NCBI RefSeq assembly: GCF_001305855.1
Contig: NZ_LIXZ01000005.1
Location: forward strand, 84,490 to 148,489
From: Rossellomorea vietnamensis
GTDB lineage: Bacteria > Bacillota > Bacilli > Bacillales > Bacillaceae_B
Direction: 5' to 3'
DNA length: 64,000 nt
Under the pieces are notes generated by a model. It saw only the letters and a list, made by a program, of their open reading frames with translations. It did no database searches and was not told where the DNA came from. Positions 1-8,894 of this stretch are shown here, one piece after another. Numbering within the stretch: the first letter of the stretch is position 1; every line of letters starts with the position of its first letter. Both the position numbers and the translations under genes were made by a program.

Positions 1-1640
1 AGAATCAGGTAAGTCGAACCTAAAATGATAAACAGGCATAATCCTACTTTTTGATAAATCTCATCAAAGATTTCCTGATTGAATTTCACCTGTCCTCCAA
101 ACTGGAGGGGGTGTGACCATTCTTTGTGACTCCATTCATTCACCAGTTCCTGAGCAGCGGATGATGATGAATCCAATGACAAGTGCACAGGAATCAGGGT
201 TTTGTCTCCCTGAATCAATTGATTCAGTGCAGGGTCGATTTTCTCCTTGGAGTCGGGCTGTTGAATTGCCTCTAATAACTTTTCCGGAGAGTCGATGTTA
301 GTGGCTTTAAAGATAGAGTCCACAGAAGTCACATCTGATTCCTGGGAGAAATCTGAAAGGAGTTCATTTAAATCTTCCAATCCAGCTTTGGTGGTCCAGC
401 CATTCTCCCGTTTGGCAATCACATATACCGTACTGCCTTTATCTGTTTTAAACTCCTCCTGAATGGTATCCATCGCCTGACGGGATTCAAATGTAGCAGG
501 TAATGTCTCTGTATCAGGAATGGCAAGTTTCATGGACCGGACAGGCAATATGCCGATCACTAAGACAAATAGAGCGAGCAGGGCCAGAATGACAGGTCTT
601 TTCATGACAAACCCGGCAAATACCCTCCATTTTCCGTGGCCATTTTTCTTCTGTTTGATCAGCATCCATTTATTAATGGACTTTCCGAGGAGCAAAAGAA
701 CGGAAGGGAGTAGTGATAATGCAGAAACTACTGCAAGCATGACGACTACCATGCCTCCGATCGCAATAGTCTGGAAGATATCGATTTCAATGAGCAGCAT
801 GGCTCCTAAACCGATGAATACACATACTGCTGAGAAAATGATTGATCTTCCTGCAGTTTGAATAGTGGTATGGATGGCTTCCGGTATTGATCTCGTGGCG
901 AGTTCCTCACGATAGCGGTTTATAAACAGAAGAGAAAAGTCAATACTCAGGGCAAGCCCGATCATTGGGACTACATTCAGCAGGAAAACGGATAATTCCA
1001 TACTGCCGCCAATCAGGGCGAGAATCCCGAATGCCGTAACAACCGTCACCACTCCGATGATTAAAGGAACAATGGAAGCAACAACGGAGCCGAATGCGAA
1101 TAACAGGACAATGAGAGCGAAAGGTAATCCTATCAATTCGGCCCGTTTCAAATCATCCTGACTGGCCTTATTAATGTCTGAACTAATAATGGATGCCCCG
1201 GTCAAGGATTGGCCTGGATTATCTTTCATTAGTGCTTTGATTTCATTCGTTTCATCTGTGATATCGGACTGATCGAAGGATAAAACGGCGTACGCCACGT
1301 CGTCTTTCAATAATTTTTCATCTTGTAATGGAGATTGTATAGAAGATGTGACATCCAAGTTTTCTATGCTTTCAATCGTTTTCTTAATCGATGCATGGAA
1401 ACCTTCTGCAGATTGGGAATCCTGCTTTTCCATAAGCAGCAAAATGGACGACTCGGGAAAATGAAAAGAATCGGTCAATTCATCATTCACTTTTTCGAAT
1501 TGTCCGTCTGTTCTAAAACCATCCCCTCCTAAAATGTTGGGTAAGTCTGTTGCAAAATATGCGAATACCCCCGCTATCATCACCCATAGCACAATGATCC
1601 ATTTATACCAGCGGGTGATCCCTTTACCGAGCAGGTTCAT
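1..1640 (-). CDS. MMPL/RND family transporter, YdfJ-like (partial, 3' end outside window)
   Basis: Reading the complement from the ATG at 1640 gives an uninterrupted frame of 546 codons to the window edge. It begins MNLLGKGITRWYKWIIVLW, a first membrane helix at about residues 12-30, then a large extracytoplasmic domain and a run of helices containing MIGLALSIDFSLLFINRYRE, a signature of the MMPL (mycobacterial membrane protein large) branch of the RND superfamily. Family members export lipids or hydrophobic drugs with proton motive force; the substrate here is unknown. A GGAGTG ribosome-binding site sits 7-8 bases before the ATG. B. subtilis YdfJ is about 720 residues, so roughly the last third lies beyond the window. 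Confidence 0.88.
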   Translation of the reverse strand, partial: MNLLGKGITRWYKWIIVLWVMIAGVFAYFATDLPNILGGDGFRTDGQFEKVNDELTDSFHFPESSILLLMEKQDSQSAEGFHASIKKTIESIENLDVTSSIQSPLQDEKLLKDDVAYAVLSFDQSDITDETNEIKALMKDNPGQSLTGASIISSDINKASQDDLKRAELIGLPFALIVLLFAFGSVVASIVPLIIGVVTVVTAFGILALIGGSMELSVFLLNVVPMIGLALSIDFSLLFINRYREELATRSIPEAIHTTIQTAGRSIIFSAVCVFIGLGAMLLIEIDIFQTIAIGGMVVVMLAVVSALSLLPSVLLLLGKSINKWMLIKQKKNGHGKWRVFAGFVMKRPVILALLALFVLVIGILPVRSMKLAIPDTETLPATFESRQAMDTIQEEFKTDKGSTVYVIAKRENGWTTKAGLEDLNELLSDFSQESDVTSVDSIFKATNIDSPEKLLEAIQQPDSKEKIDPALNQLIQGDKTLIPVHLSLDSSSSAAQELVNEWSHKEWSHPLQFGGQVKFNQEIFDEIYQKVGLCLFIILGSTYLI

Positions 1641-1761
1641 CTCATCACACTCCTTGATTGAAACTCTTAAATCCTTATTTAATGATATTTCCATGACTTT
1701 TTACATAAAAAAAGAATCACTCATTAAGTTTAATAGGTGGACTCATAAGGTGCAATAACTA

Positions 1762-1788
1762 ATTGTTCGAATGTGATAACCGAACAAT
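1762..1788. promoter_or_regulatory. Inverted repeat between the MMPL gene and the HAD phosphatase gene
   Basis: ATTGTTCG (1762-1769) and CGAACAAT (1781-1788) form a perfect 8-bp inverted repeat with an 11-base spacer. It lies about 120 bases upstream of the MMPL start and just after the stop of the phosphatase gene. There is no T-run, so it is not a good terminator; an operator for a TetR/MarR-type repressor of the transporter is the likelier reading, but this is inference. Confidence 0.4.
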
Positions 1789-1790
1789 CA

Positions 1791-2330
1791 TTAACCTTCC
1801 TTCATGTGGAGGATGAATGTAGAAGCGCTCAATAAATCAGGAAATATGTAATCAGCGTTATATGTTGGTGAGGAGCTGTCATGTAGTAATATGGTGTTAC
1901 ATCCAGCTTTTTTGCCTGCTTCTATGTCTACATCACGATCGCCGATCATGAAGGATCCAGCAAGATCAATGCTGTATTTTTCCGCCAGTTCAAGAAGCAT
2001 CCCGGGTTCGGGCTTTCTGCATGAACAACCAGCATGGGGTATGTGAGTGCAACAGGAAACTTCCTGAATGAATCCGCCTGCTTGTTCGATTTCGTTTACC
2101 ATATAATCATGGATGGAGTTCAGGTCCTCGTGGGAAAGGTAGCCTAAACCAACGCCACCTTGATTTGTAACGACAAAAAGAAGGTATCCCGATTGGGATA
2201 AGGCCTTTATTGCTTCGGGGACTCCTTCCAGGAAATAAAACTGATCTGGTCGGTTGACGAAGCCGACTCTATTGGTTTTCACCTCATTGATTACACCATC
2301 ACGGTCAAGAAAAACAGCTTTATTCATCAT
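1791..2330 (-). CDS. HAD-IIIA phosphatase, D-glycero-manno-heptose 1,7-bisphosphate phosphatase (GmhB)-like
   Basis: The 179-residue protein has the HAD nucleophile motif FLDRDG (D9, D11), a second-half motif GDRDVDIEAG (D131, D135), and the GmhB-type zinc loop with C94, H96, C102 and C104. GmhB removes the C7 phosphate from heptose bisphosphate; in Gram-positive bacteria such enzymes serve S-layer or other surface glycans, or are of unknown substrate. No other heptose genes are nearby, so the true substrate is uncertain. An AGGAGG box precedes the MMN start. The gene stands alone on the minus strand, downstream of the RlmI-like gene. Confidence 0.8.
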   Translation of the reverse strand: MMNKAVFLDRDGVINEVKTNRVGFVNRPDQFYFLEGVPEAIKALSQSGYLLFVVTNQGGVGLGYLSHEDLNSIHDYMVNEIEQAGGFIQEVSCCTHIPHAGCSCRKPEPGMLLELAEKYSIDLAGSFMIGDRDVDIEAGKKAGCNTILLHDSSSPTYNADYIFPDLLSASTFILHMKEG

Positions 2331-2435
2331 AAAACCTCCTTATTCGATATCTTTCATCAGGAAAAGCAGTGTATATGTCGCTTCTTGCGGTTTCCGAGGA
2401 AATAATGACAGAGTATTCTGTCATTTACTCTTAAT

Positions 2436-2466
2436 AGAGGGACGGACCTTAAGAAAGTCCGTCCCC
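2436..2466. repeat. GGGACGGACC palindromic repeat, copy 1
   Basis: GGGACGGACCTT (2439-2450) faces AAAGTCCGTCCC (2454-2465), an imperfect hairpin (one wobble pair) just past the 3' end of the RlmI-like gene. The same core recurs at 27806, 41524 and 47290 in this window. It may double as a terminator, though the T-run is poor. Confidence 0.75.
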
Positions 2467-2471
2467 ATCCT

Positions 2472-3674
2472 TTATAGTTTGCGTATAAAAGCGACTTTTA
2501 AGTAATCGCTCTGCTTGTATTGACTGAGGGTTTTAAAATCTTCGGGAAGGGTGTATTCTTCGAGTATTTTATATTTCCCATTGGTTTCCTTGAATGCCGT
2601 ATCTATAAACCCTTTGAATTTTTTCATATTAAAGGTACTGCAATTTGTGGAAGCCACGATGGTCCCATTCTTTTCAGTGATGGCAATCGCTTCTTTTAAC
2701 AAATCTTTATAATCCTTCGCAGCACTGAATGTGTGTTTTTTAGATCGGGCAAAGCTTGGTGGATCTAATATCACCACATCGAATGAGAGCTGTTTTTTAA
2801 CAGCATATTTGAAATACTTGAAGACATCTTCGACAATGATGTCTTGAGCCTCGTAATCGATTCCGTTTATGCTGAATTGTTCAATCGTTTTGCTTAAACT
2901 GCGATTTGCAAGGTCTACACTTGTGGTGAGGGAGGCGCCGCCTAGTGCAGCATATACTGAGAATGCACCGGTATAGGAGAAGGTATTCAATACCCTCTTG
3001 CCATCTGAGTATGCATCACGAATCCTTTTTCTCACTTCGCGTTGATCGAGAAATACCCCCACCATTGCTCCATCATTTAAATAGATGGCAAATTGTACGC
3101 TGTTTTCTTTCACGAGGAGAGGGAAGGAAGGGCGTGTACCCTCGACAAAATCATCTTCATCCACGTATTTACCTTCCTGAGCGAACCTTTTCTTCTGGTA
3201 AATCCCTTTATATTCGGTTAATTCCCGTAACGATTCCATCACTTCTTCATAAAAAGAATAGGCACCCTTTGAATACCACTGAATGAGATAATATCCATCA
3301 AAGTAATCAATGGTTATCCCCCCGAAACCGTCACCTTCTCCATTAAACACTCTGAATGCAGTTGTATCTTCACTATAGTAGAAATGGAGACGTTGATTAA
3401 TGGCGGCCTGAATCTTTTTATAAATGAACTCCTTATCTATCTCTTCATGTTCTTTCCAGCTCAGAAGCCAGCCGATTCCTTTATTCTGAAGTCCAAAGTA
3501 CCCTTTTGCAATAAAGCGATCATGGGTATCTACCAGTTTGAGGATGTCACCGTCCTGTACATTTTCCATCGATGTAGAGACATTTTCTTTATTTAAAAGA
3601 GGAAACCCTTTTAGAAATTGTTGTATGTATTTGGGACTTGCTTTTACGATTTTTTCTTTTGTCATTCCACTCAT
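2472..3674 (-). CDS. Class I SAM-dependent rRNA methyltransferase, RlmI family
   Basis: The 400-residue protein has an N-terminal PUA-like RNA-binding domain (about residues 10-90), the SAM-binding motif VLNTFSYTGAFSVYAA, and the catalytic motif VVILDPPSFARS, which together mark the RlmI/YccW family that makes 5-methylcytosine in 23S rRNA. Length matches the family. Bacillus homologues are mostly annotated only as rRNA methyltransferase, so the exact base modified is inferred. The start MSGMTKEK has a second in-frame Met at codon 4; either could initiate. Downstream lies a palindromic repeat. Confidence 0.85.
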   Translation of the reverse strand: MSGMTKEKIVKASPKYIQQFLKGFPLLNKENVSTSMENVQDGDILKLVDTHDRFIAKGYFGLQNKGIGWLLSWKEHEEIDKEFIYKKIQAAINQRLHFYYSEDTTAFRVFNGEGDGFGGITIDYFDGYYLIQWYSKGAYSFYEEVMESLRELTEYKGIYQKKRFAQEGKYVDEDDFVEGTRPSFPLLVKENSVQFAIYLNDGAMVGVFLDQREVRKRIRDAYSDGKRVLNTFSYTGAFSVYAALGGASLTTSVDLANRSLSKTIEQFSINGIDYEAQDIIVEDVFKYFKYAVKKQLSFDVVILDPPSFARSKKHTFSAAKDYKDLLKEAIAITEKNGTIVASTNCSTFNMKKFKGFIDTAFKETNGKYKILEEYTLPEDFKTLSQYKQSDYLKVAFIRKL

Positions 3675-3735
3675 CCTAACCTATTGGTTTAGTCTTGTGT
3701 AGTATAGAACGTTACGGGCGTTTACGCAACTGCAT

Positions 3736-3763
3736 AAAAAAATCCCCTCAATCCGAAGAGGGG
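3736..3763 (-). terminator. Intrinsic terminator of the DUF915 hydrolase gene
   Basis: CCCCTC (3744-3749) pairs with GAGGGG (3758-3763); on the minus strand the hairpin is followed by seven T residues. Confidence 0.85.
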
Positions 3764-3776
3764 AAAGGCTTTTGAA

Positions 3777-4613
3777 CTATTTGCCCCATAGGTAATCTCC
3801 TACAAGACGGTCCACTTTCATCGTTTCATGTAATCCGCTATGAGAAATCGATGGATCATATACTATTTTGGACTGAAAAGGATTTTTCTCGAAAAATGAT
3901 CGACTCTCTAGTGCACTCTGTACATTTACCACGTCATCACCTGAACCAGCGATGGATAATACGTTTATTTCTGAAGGGATCAAATGACGATTAAGATACA
4001 TTTTCTTCAATGCGCGAGATCCAGGCTTTAAATCAATCACAGCAGCACCAGTATTGATTTGACCATAAGATTCTTTCGTGACTCCCTGAAAAGGAGTGGC
4101 AATCGTAATGAACTTATTGGTTTTTGGAACAAATGTTTCATTACTGGTGTTTTCTAAATATTGTGTTGAAGCAAGGCCACCCATTGAGTGGGCGACGATA
4201 TTGACTGTAGAAACATCGAATTGGTGATGTAGCAGCTTCATGGCATTTTCAAGCCAAATGGCCTGTTTATCCAAGGAAGCACGATTGTCTTCAAAAATGA
4301 CTTGCACAAGTGGGGGAGAACTCGGGTTTTTAGGGAGATTCCCTTTGTATCTAATACTGCCGGAATCTGATACTGTAATTTCCAACGTTTTTTGACCCCA
4401 CCCATGTTGGTTTTCAAAACGGTCCAACATGGTCCTGAAGGAATTATATGTACCTTTATATCCATGCACGAACACTGTTGGATATTTCTCCTCGGCGGTT
4501 AAAGGTTTTTCACTGGACTGGACATTCGTCGTGCGGAAAATAGTATATAAAGTGAAGAAGGCAATGATGAGGAGCCCGCTCCAGAAAAATGATTGTTTGA
4601 ACTTAACTGACAA
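3777..4613 (-). CDS. Alpha/beta hydrolase of the DUF915 type, membrane-anchored or secreted
   Basis: The 278-residue protein starts with a signal anchor (residues 9-26) and continues with an alpha/beta-hydrolase core: the strand-turn PTVFVHGYKGT (oxyanion hole region, about 46-54) and the nucleophile elbow VAHSMGG with S143. A C-terminal SHSGLHE probably supplies the catalytic His. DUF915 proteins are lipase/esterase-like hydrolases acting outside the membrane; the substrate is unknown. It is a single-gene unit with its own terminator. Confidence 0.8.
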   Translation of the reverse strand: MSVKFKQSFFWSGLLIIAFFTLYTIFRTTNVQSSEKPLTAEEKYPTVFVHGYKGTYNSFRTMLDRFENQHGWGQKTLEITVSDSGSIRYKGNLPKNPSSPPLVQVIFEDNRASLDKQAIWLENAMKLLHHQFDVSTVNIVAHSMGGLASTQYLENTSNETFVPKTNKFITIATPFQGVTKESYGQINTGAAVIDLKPGSRALKKMYLNRHLIPSEINVLSIAGSGDDVVNVQSALESRSFFEKNPFQSKIVYDPSISHSGLHETMKVDRLVGDYLWGK

Positions 4614-4778
4614 GAAAATCGCTCCTTTAAAAAGGTATACTTCTATTGTAATGGATTCGTGAAGTATTGAATATGTTAAAAAAGAAATTTATTTGTCATA
4701 ATATATGTAATTTTTACCTCTTTTGGTACTATGTTTCTCTTTCTTCATTTATATAGTCTGTAAAAGCAAGGACCATAA

Positions 4779-4807
4779 GAAAAAGGCTTAAATGAACATT
4801 TAAGCCT
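4779..4807 (-). terminator. Intrinsic terminator of ampS
   Basis: An 11-bp perfect stem, AGGCTTAAATG (4784-4794) with CATTTAAGCCT (4797-4807), is followed on the minus strand by TTTTTC. It ends the aminopeptidase transcript. Confidence 0.88.
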
Positions 4808-4837
4808 CCAACGTTATTTTGCCATTAAAATTGAAAA

Positions 4838-6070
4838 TTAAACCCAATCACCTGCTTTGAAAATCGGTTCCATCGTACCATCCGCTTTTTCACCATCAAT
4901 ATCCAATTGTGAAGAGCCGATCATAAAGTCCACATGAATCATGCTTTCGTTAAAGCCAATTTCCTGTAACTGTTCACGCGTCATCGTCTTTCCATCTTCA
5001 ACACATACAGACAAAGCCCTGCCCAATGCAATATGACAAGAAGCATTTTCATCAAAAAGGGTGTTGTTGAAAACGATATTTGTATTGGAAATTGGGGAAT
5101 CATGAGGTACCAATGCAATTTCACCCAAATAAGATGCACCTTCATCCGTTTCAAGTAAGTTCTTTAACGTTTCATAGCCTTCTTCAGCCGAGTAGTCAAT
5201 GACTTTCCCTTCCTTGAAGGTCAATGAGAAATTCTTGATAAGGGTCCCGCTATAATTAAGAGGCTTTGTACTGGATACAACACCGTTCACCCCATATTTA
5301 TCAGGAATCGAAAACACTTCCTCTGTCGGTAAATTCGGGACGAAAGGAATCCCTTTATCATTGGTGAATTGGGCACTGATCCATTTCGTTTTGGGATGGA
5401 ATTTGATGGTCAGGTCTGTTCCCGGTCCTTTATAATGAAGCTTTTTGTACTTCCCTTCATTTAGACGTTTGGCGTTTTTATTAAGGTTATCGATATGTGC
5501 TTCCCATAATTCGACGGTATTTTCCTGGTCCGTTCTGGTTGTATAAAAGATGTTCTCCCACAATTTGGAGAAGGCGTCTTCTTGAGACAGGTCAGGAAAA
5601 ACGGTTCGAGCCCACTCCAATGTCGGGATCGCAGCAATCAACCAGCTGATTTTTCCACCTCCGATATAAGCTGAAAAGTCTTTCATCGCTTCTGCAGAGG
5701 TTTTGTTCAATATAGCGACACGCGAAGGGTCTGAGTCTCTCAACAGAGAAGGATTCGGGGCAGCTAAGTTCAATAATGCAACATTGTTCTCTGCCATCTC
5801 AATATATCCTTTCGCTTTCCAGTCAGGGAATGCCTTCAATCCATCCTCGGCAGATTTCTCCAAACGTATTTTTTTCAGTTCATCATCATAGAAGTCCGTT
5901 AACACATTCAGTGCTCCTGCTTCGTATGCTTTCTCTGTAATCAGGCGAACAAATTCGTATGATGTAATAGGTGCTGATATCATCAGTTCCTGTCCCTTTT
6001 GCAGATTCAATCCAACTTCTACGATTAGATCTGCATATCTTCCTAAGTTTCTCTCAAACGATTGATTCAT
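4838..6070 (-). CDS. ampS: M29 family aminopeptidase (AmpS-like)
   Basis: The 410-residue protein starts MNQSFERNLGRYADLIVEVG and matches the length and pattern of M29 (thermophilic aminopeptidase T/AmpS) enzymes, cytoplasmic metallopeptidases that trim N-terminal residues from peptides. Visible family features include the metal-site segments EEVFSIPDKYGVNG, GEIALVPHDSPIS and FDENASCHIALG, and the late IHVDFMIGS. It has a GGGGG-type ribosome-binding site and its own terminator. Function is confident at family level; physiological peptides are unknown. Confidence 0.9.
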   Translation of the reverse strand: MNQSFERNLGRYADLIVEVGLNLQKGQELMISAPITSYEFVRLITEKAYEAGALNVLTDFYDDELKKIRLEKSAEDGLKAFPDWKAKGYIEMAENNVALLNLAAPNPSLLRDSDPSRVAILNKTSAEAMKDFSAYIGGGKISWLIAAIPTLEWARTVFPDLSQEDAFSKLWENIFYTTRTDQENTVELWEAHIDNLNKNAKRLNEGKYKKLHYKGPGTDLTIKFHPKTKWISAQFTNDKGIPFVPNLPTEEVFSIPDKYGVNGVVSSTKPLNYSGTLIKNFSLTFKEGKVIDYSAEEGYETLKNLLETDEGASYLGEIALVPHDSPISNTNIVFNNTLFDENASCHIALGRALSVCVEDGKTMTREQLQEIGFNESMIHVDFMIGSSQLDIDGEKADGTMEPIFKAGDWV

Positions 6071-6155
6071 TTATAATCCCCCTTATATATGTATTCAATC
6101 ATAACTATATCTCTTTTTTCAGAAAATTTCATTGATTAAGATCATAATTTAATAT

Positions 6156-6185
6156 AAAAAAGACCGGTCCAAAACTGGACCAGTC
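6156..6185 (-). terminator. Intrinsic terminator after the regulator-peptide operon
   Basis: GACCGGTCC (6162-6170) pairs with GGACCAGTC (6177-6185), one wobble, and is followed on the minus strand by TTTTTTA. It lies 10 bases past the peptide gene stop and so ends the two-gene operon. Confidence 0.85.
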
Positions 6186-6194
6186 CTGAAATGT

Positions 6195-6311
6195 TTATAG
6201 TTTAGTTGAGAACGGGGGGAATTCTTCTTCATTTGAATTAATGACTACTACGCCGGCAAGTGCCATAGCGGTGAGACTGGTGATGATCAATAATTTTCTC
6301 AGTTTTTTCAT
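6195..6311 (-). CDS. 38-residue secreted propeptide, probable signal peptide of the adjacent RRNPP regulator
   Basis: The complement of 6309-6311 is an ATG preceded by GGAGGTGG at ideal spacing; this box overlaps the stop of the upstream regulator. The 38-codon product has a Lys/Arg-rich start (MKKLRK), a hydrophobic core of about 18 residues (LLIITSLTAMALAGVVVI), an Asn/Glu-rich hinge, and a short tail ending EEEFPPFSTKL. This is the layout of Phr, NprX and PapR propeptides, which are exported, trimmed and re-imported as 5-10 residue signals. A mature form from the C-terminus (for example FPPFSTKL or a part) is inference. It is too short for a standard ORF cutoff. Confidence 0.78.
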   Translation of the reverse strand: MKKLRKLLIITSLTAMALAGVVVINSNEEEFPPFSTKL

Positions 6312-6326
6312 TTTTTAACCACCTCC

Positions 6327-7583
6327 TTATAAAGGCAGCATTTCTTCATAAATGATATTGGCTTCATTTAGATGGAATGCAGCAAGTTTGTATTTCCTCA
6401 TTCTTTGATAATACTGGCCAAGGAATTTAGAGTACTCAGCATATAATAGAAGAGAGCCGTTTTTCTTAAAGTAAGCCAGTGCACTTTCTTTCATGAATTT
6501 CTCAAATCCATGAGGAAATTCATTCATTGCAAATTGATAATAAGATAATTGATAGAATTTATCGGGATATCTTTCTTTTGAACAAAGCTCCAATCCTTTT
6601 GGTAACCAGAATTGAACTTTTGAACGTTGATTCAGTTTGTAATGTTCTTTGACAAGGGAAAGGATAGAATAGAGTTTTCCTTCATCGTCGGAATCTTTTA
6701 ATTCAATGCTTTTGACAAAATGCTGGATGGCTTCATCACTTTTATTCATAAAAGATTTAAGGTATCCGAAATTTTGCTCGATCTTGGAATGTAACGACGT
6801 ATACTGAATGGACTGAGAAATGAAGTTGGCCCATTCATAATGCTTTACGGCGTCTTCACTATTCCGAATCCTCCGATAGCATATTCCCAGCAGTAAATGG
6901 ACTTCTGCACACCTTTTCTGATAATAAACCCCCTGAAAGATAGAGAGGGCTTTTTCACCGTAGTAAATGGCTAAACGATACATGTGTAAACGTGTCAGAA
7001 CTAAACTGAATAGATAGTATAAATCTGCCCTTTCTTCTTCATTTACAACGTTTCCAAGCACAAAATAGGTTTCGGCTTCTTTCAATTCACCTTTGGCTTT
7101 TTCGTATTCCTTCATTAGATAGTAGTAATTCCCTTTATACTTGTGAAAGTAAAACTTATGCTTGTCGGTAAGTTCCTTATAATTGGACTGAATATGGAGC
7201 ATATGACTGAAAGCTTCCGTTAGATTGCCCCCTATTAGTTGAACCCGGAAGCATAGAATTTTATAAAAAAAATGGGTAGTCAGATCATCGGTTCGGTCAA
7301 GATCCCTTTGGATGACCTCGTGGGTGGATCGTGCTTCATCCTCCTTATTCCAAAGTAATGCATGATTCCACTTTTCGAGAAGCTCATTCAAATGGTCAGG
7401 GGGCTCTAAAGGATCATTTAAACCCAGGCGCTCGCATAGCAAATGGATGATATCATTCGTAGGTGTCACTTGGTTATTTTCCAGTTTCGAAAGATAAGAT
7501 ATTGAAATGATCCCTTTAGATAATTTTTCTTGTGTTAACTTTTGTTTGAGTCTGTGGAAACGGATCTTAGAACCAATCTTCAT
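6327..7583 (-). CDS. Helix-turn-helix/TPR regulator, RRNPP (NprR-like) quorum-sensing receptor
   Basis: The 418-residue protein has an N-terminal XRE helix-turn-helix (about residues 5-60, SKIRFHRLKQKLTQEKLS then SYLSKLENNQVTPT) followed by about 350 residues of helical TPR-like repeats (for example YYGEKALSIFQGVYYQK, DLYYLFSLVLTRLHMYR, KLAAFHLNEANIIYEE). Length and order fit NprR-type members of the RRNPP family (423 residues in B. cereus) better than PlcR (285). RRNPP proteins bind re-imported peptides in the TPR groove and change target gene expression. The peptide gene lies 15 bases downstream in the same operon, as nprX follows nprR. The regulated genes are not known; the upstream inverted repeat at 7621-7645 may be an autoregulatory site. 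Confidence 0.88.
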   Translation of the reverse strand: MKIGSKIRFHRLKQKLTQEKLSKGIISISYLSKLENNQVTPTNDIIHLLCERLGLNDPLEPPDHLNELLEKWNHALLWNKEDEARSTHEVIQRDLDRTDDLTTHFFYKILCFRVQLIGGNLTEAFSHMLHIQSNYKELTDKHKFYFHKYKGNYYYLMKEYEKAKGELKEAETYFVLGNVVNEEERADLYYLFSLVLTRLHMYRLAIYYGEKALSIFQGVYYQKRCAEVHLLLGICYRRIRNSEDAVKHYEWANFISQSIQYTSLHSKIEQNFGYLKSFMNKSDEAIQHFVKSIELKDSDDEGKLYSILSLVKEHYKLNQRSKVQFWLPKGLELCSKERYPDKFYQLSYYQFAMNEFPHGFEKFMKESALAYFKKNGSLLLYAEYSKFLGQYYQRMRKYKLAAFHLNEANIIYEEMLPL

Positions 7584-7620
7584 ATGATTCTTCTCCTCTT
7601 AAAGGATATAAAGTTCAGAC

Positions 7621-7645
7621 TTATGTACCAGAATATTTAACATAA
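7621..7645. promoter_or_regulatory. Inverted repeat upstream of the RRNPP regulator, candidate operator
   Basis: TTATGT (7621-7626) and ACATAA (7640-7645) are inverted with a 13-base spacer in the intergenic region before the regulator start. A second palindrome, GGAATATTCC, lies at 7671-7680. The TATG...CATA ends recall the PlcR box, but the spacing is longer, so binding by the regulator is only a guess. Confidence 0.35.
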
Positions 7646-7810
7646 TAACATAAATGAACCTGGTAAATTCGGAATATTCCTATAATTATATTTTGAATGG
7701 GTATAAAGATGGTATTTTGATTACTTAATGGTTTTATTTCACAATGATTCATCGATTGCTATCCTTTGTTATAATGAATCTAGTGAAAGTTATAGAGGAG
7801 GATCATCATT

Positions 7811-8830
7811 GTGATTGATTTACGAAGTGATACTGTAACAAAACCAACGGAGGAAATGAGAATGGCAGCTTATGAGGCTGAAGTGGGGGATGATGTGTAT
7901 GGTGAAGATCCCACTATCCTGCGGCTTGAAAAGGAAGCAGCCGGTATTCTTGGAAAAGAGGAAGCATTATTCGTCACAAGTGGTACCCAGGGGAACCAAA
8001 TTGCCGTCTTGACTCACACCAGACCCGGAAATGAAATACTATTAGAAACGAATTCACATATCTTTTACTACGAATCAGGAGCAGTTGCGGCCTTGGCAGG
8101 TGTTCAAACCCGGACGATTACAGGGACCAATGGAGAAATGGATCCTGGTGAAATAGAAGCTGCAATTCGTACGGAGGATCAGCATTTCCCTGAAACGGGA
8201 TTGATTTGTCTGGAAAATACCCATAACCGTGCGGGAGGGGCGATCGTTTCACCTGAAAACATGCAAGCCATCCATACCATTGCGAAGAAATACTCCATTC
8301 CGGTGCATGTTGACGGAGCCCGGCTCTTTAACGCCGTTGCCGCAAGTGGTCGGGACGTAAAGGATTTTACGGATCATTGTGATACCGTTCAAATATGTTT
8401 ATCGAAAGGCTTGGGCGCTCCGGTAGGTTCAATCATTGCAGGTGACAAGAACTTTATTAAGAAGGCTCGTAAGTGGAGAAAGCGTTTGGGCGGGGGACTT
8501 AGGCAAGCCGGGGTGATTGCGGCTCCGGGATTGGTTGCGTTGAACAAGATGAGAGGACGTTTGTCAGAAGATCATGAGAAAGCAAGAATCCTCAAAGAAA
8601 CCTTTCAAGCATGTAACGGGATTGAAATCATCAATGAAGTGGATACTAATATTGTAGTGGCTGATGTATCCGGCACAGGAATGACAGCAACACAATTTGT
8701 AGAAGATTTAGAGGGGAAAGGTATATTGGCCGTGACGTTTGGAGCGACCCTGGTACGTTTCACGACACATTATGATGTGTCTATGGAGGATATAAGGGAA
8801 GTTTCCCGGATATGTAAGGCACGGTTTTAG
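7811..8830 (+). CDS. Low-specificity L-threonine aldolase (PLP-dependent)
   Basis: The 339-residue protein begins at GTG behind GAGGAGG. It has the fold-type I PLP signature of threonine aldolases: start MIDLRSDTVTKPTEEMRMAA, VHVDGARLFNA (Asp binding the cofactor ring), and CLSKGLGAPVGS with the Schiff-base lysine. It cleaves L-threonine or allo-threonine to glycine and acetaldehyde. It is divergent from the RRNPP regulator and has a TATAAT box near 7770. Confidence 0.93.
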   Translation: MIDLRSDTVTKPTEEMRMAAYEAEVGDDVYGEDPTILRLEKEAAGILGKEEALFVTSGTQGNQIAVLTHTRPGNEILLETNSHIFYYESGAVAALAGVQTRTITGTNGEMDPGEIEAAIRTEDQHFPETGLICLENTHNRAGGAIVSPENMQAIHTIAKKYSIPVHVDGARLFNAVAASGRDVKDFTDHCDTVQICLSKGLGAPVGSIIAGDKNFIKKARKWRKRLGGGLRQAGVIAAPGLVALNKMRGRLSEDHEKARILKETFQACNGIEIINEVDTNIVVADVSGTGMTATQFVEDLEGKGILAVTFGATLVRFTTHYDVSMEDIREVSRICKARF

Positions 8831-8864
8831 CCAATCTGCTGTGTAGGAATGTTCAGGAAAACAG

Positions 8865-8887
8865 AATAGGGCAAGATTTGCCCTATT
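8865..8887. terminator. Hairpin between convergent threonine aldolase and YckD-like genes
   Basis: AATAGGGCA (8865-8873) pairs perfectly with TGCCCTATT (8879-8887). The T-run is short in both directions, but its place between convergent genes supports a shared terminator. Confidence 0.65.
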
Positions 8888-8894
8888 TCCACGT

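Noticed and set aside
1-1758. Several plus-strand frames (113, 520, 1335, 1534)
   Set aside because: They are shadows of the minus-strand MMPL gene, which has the family motifs.
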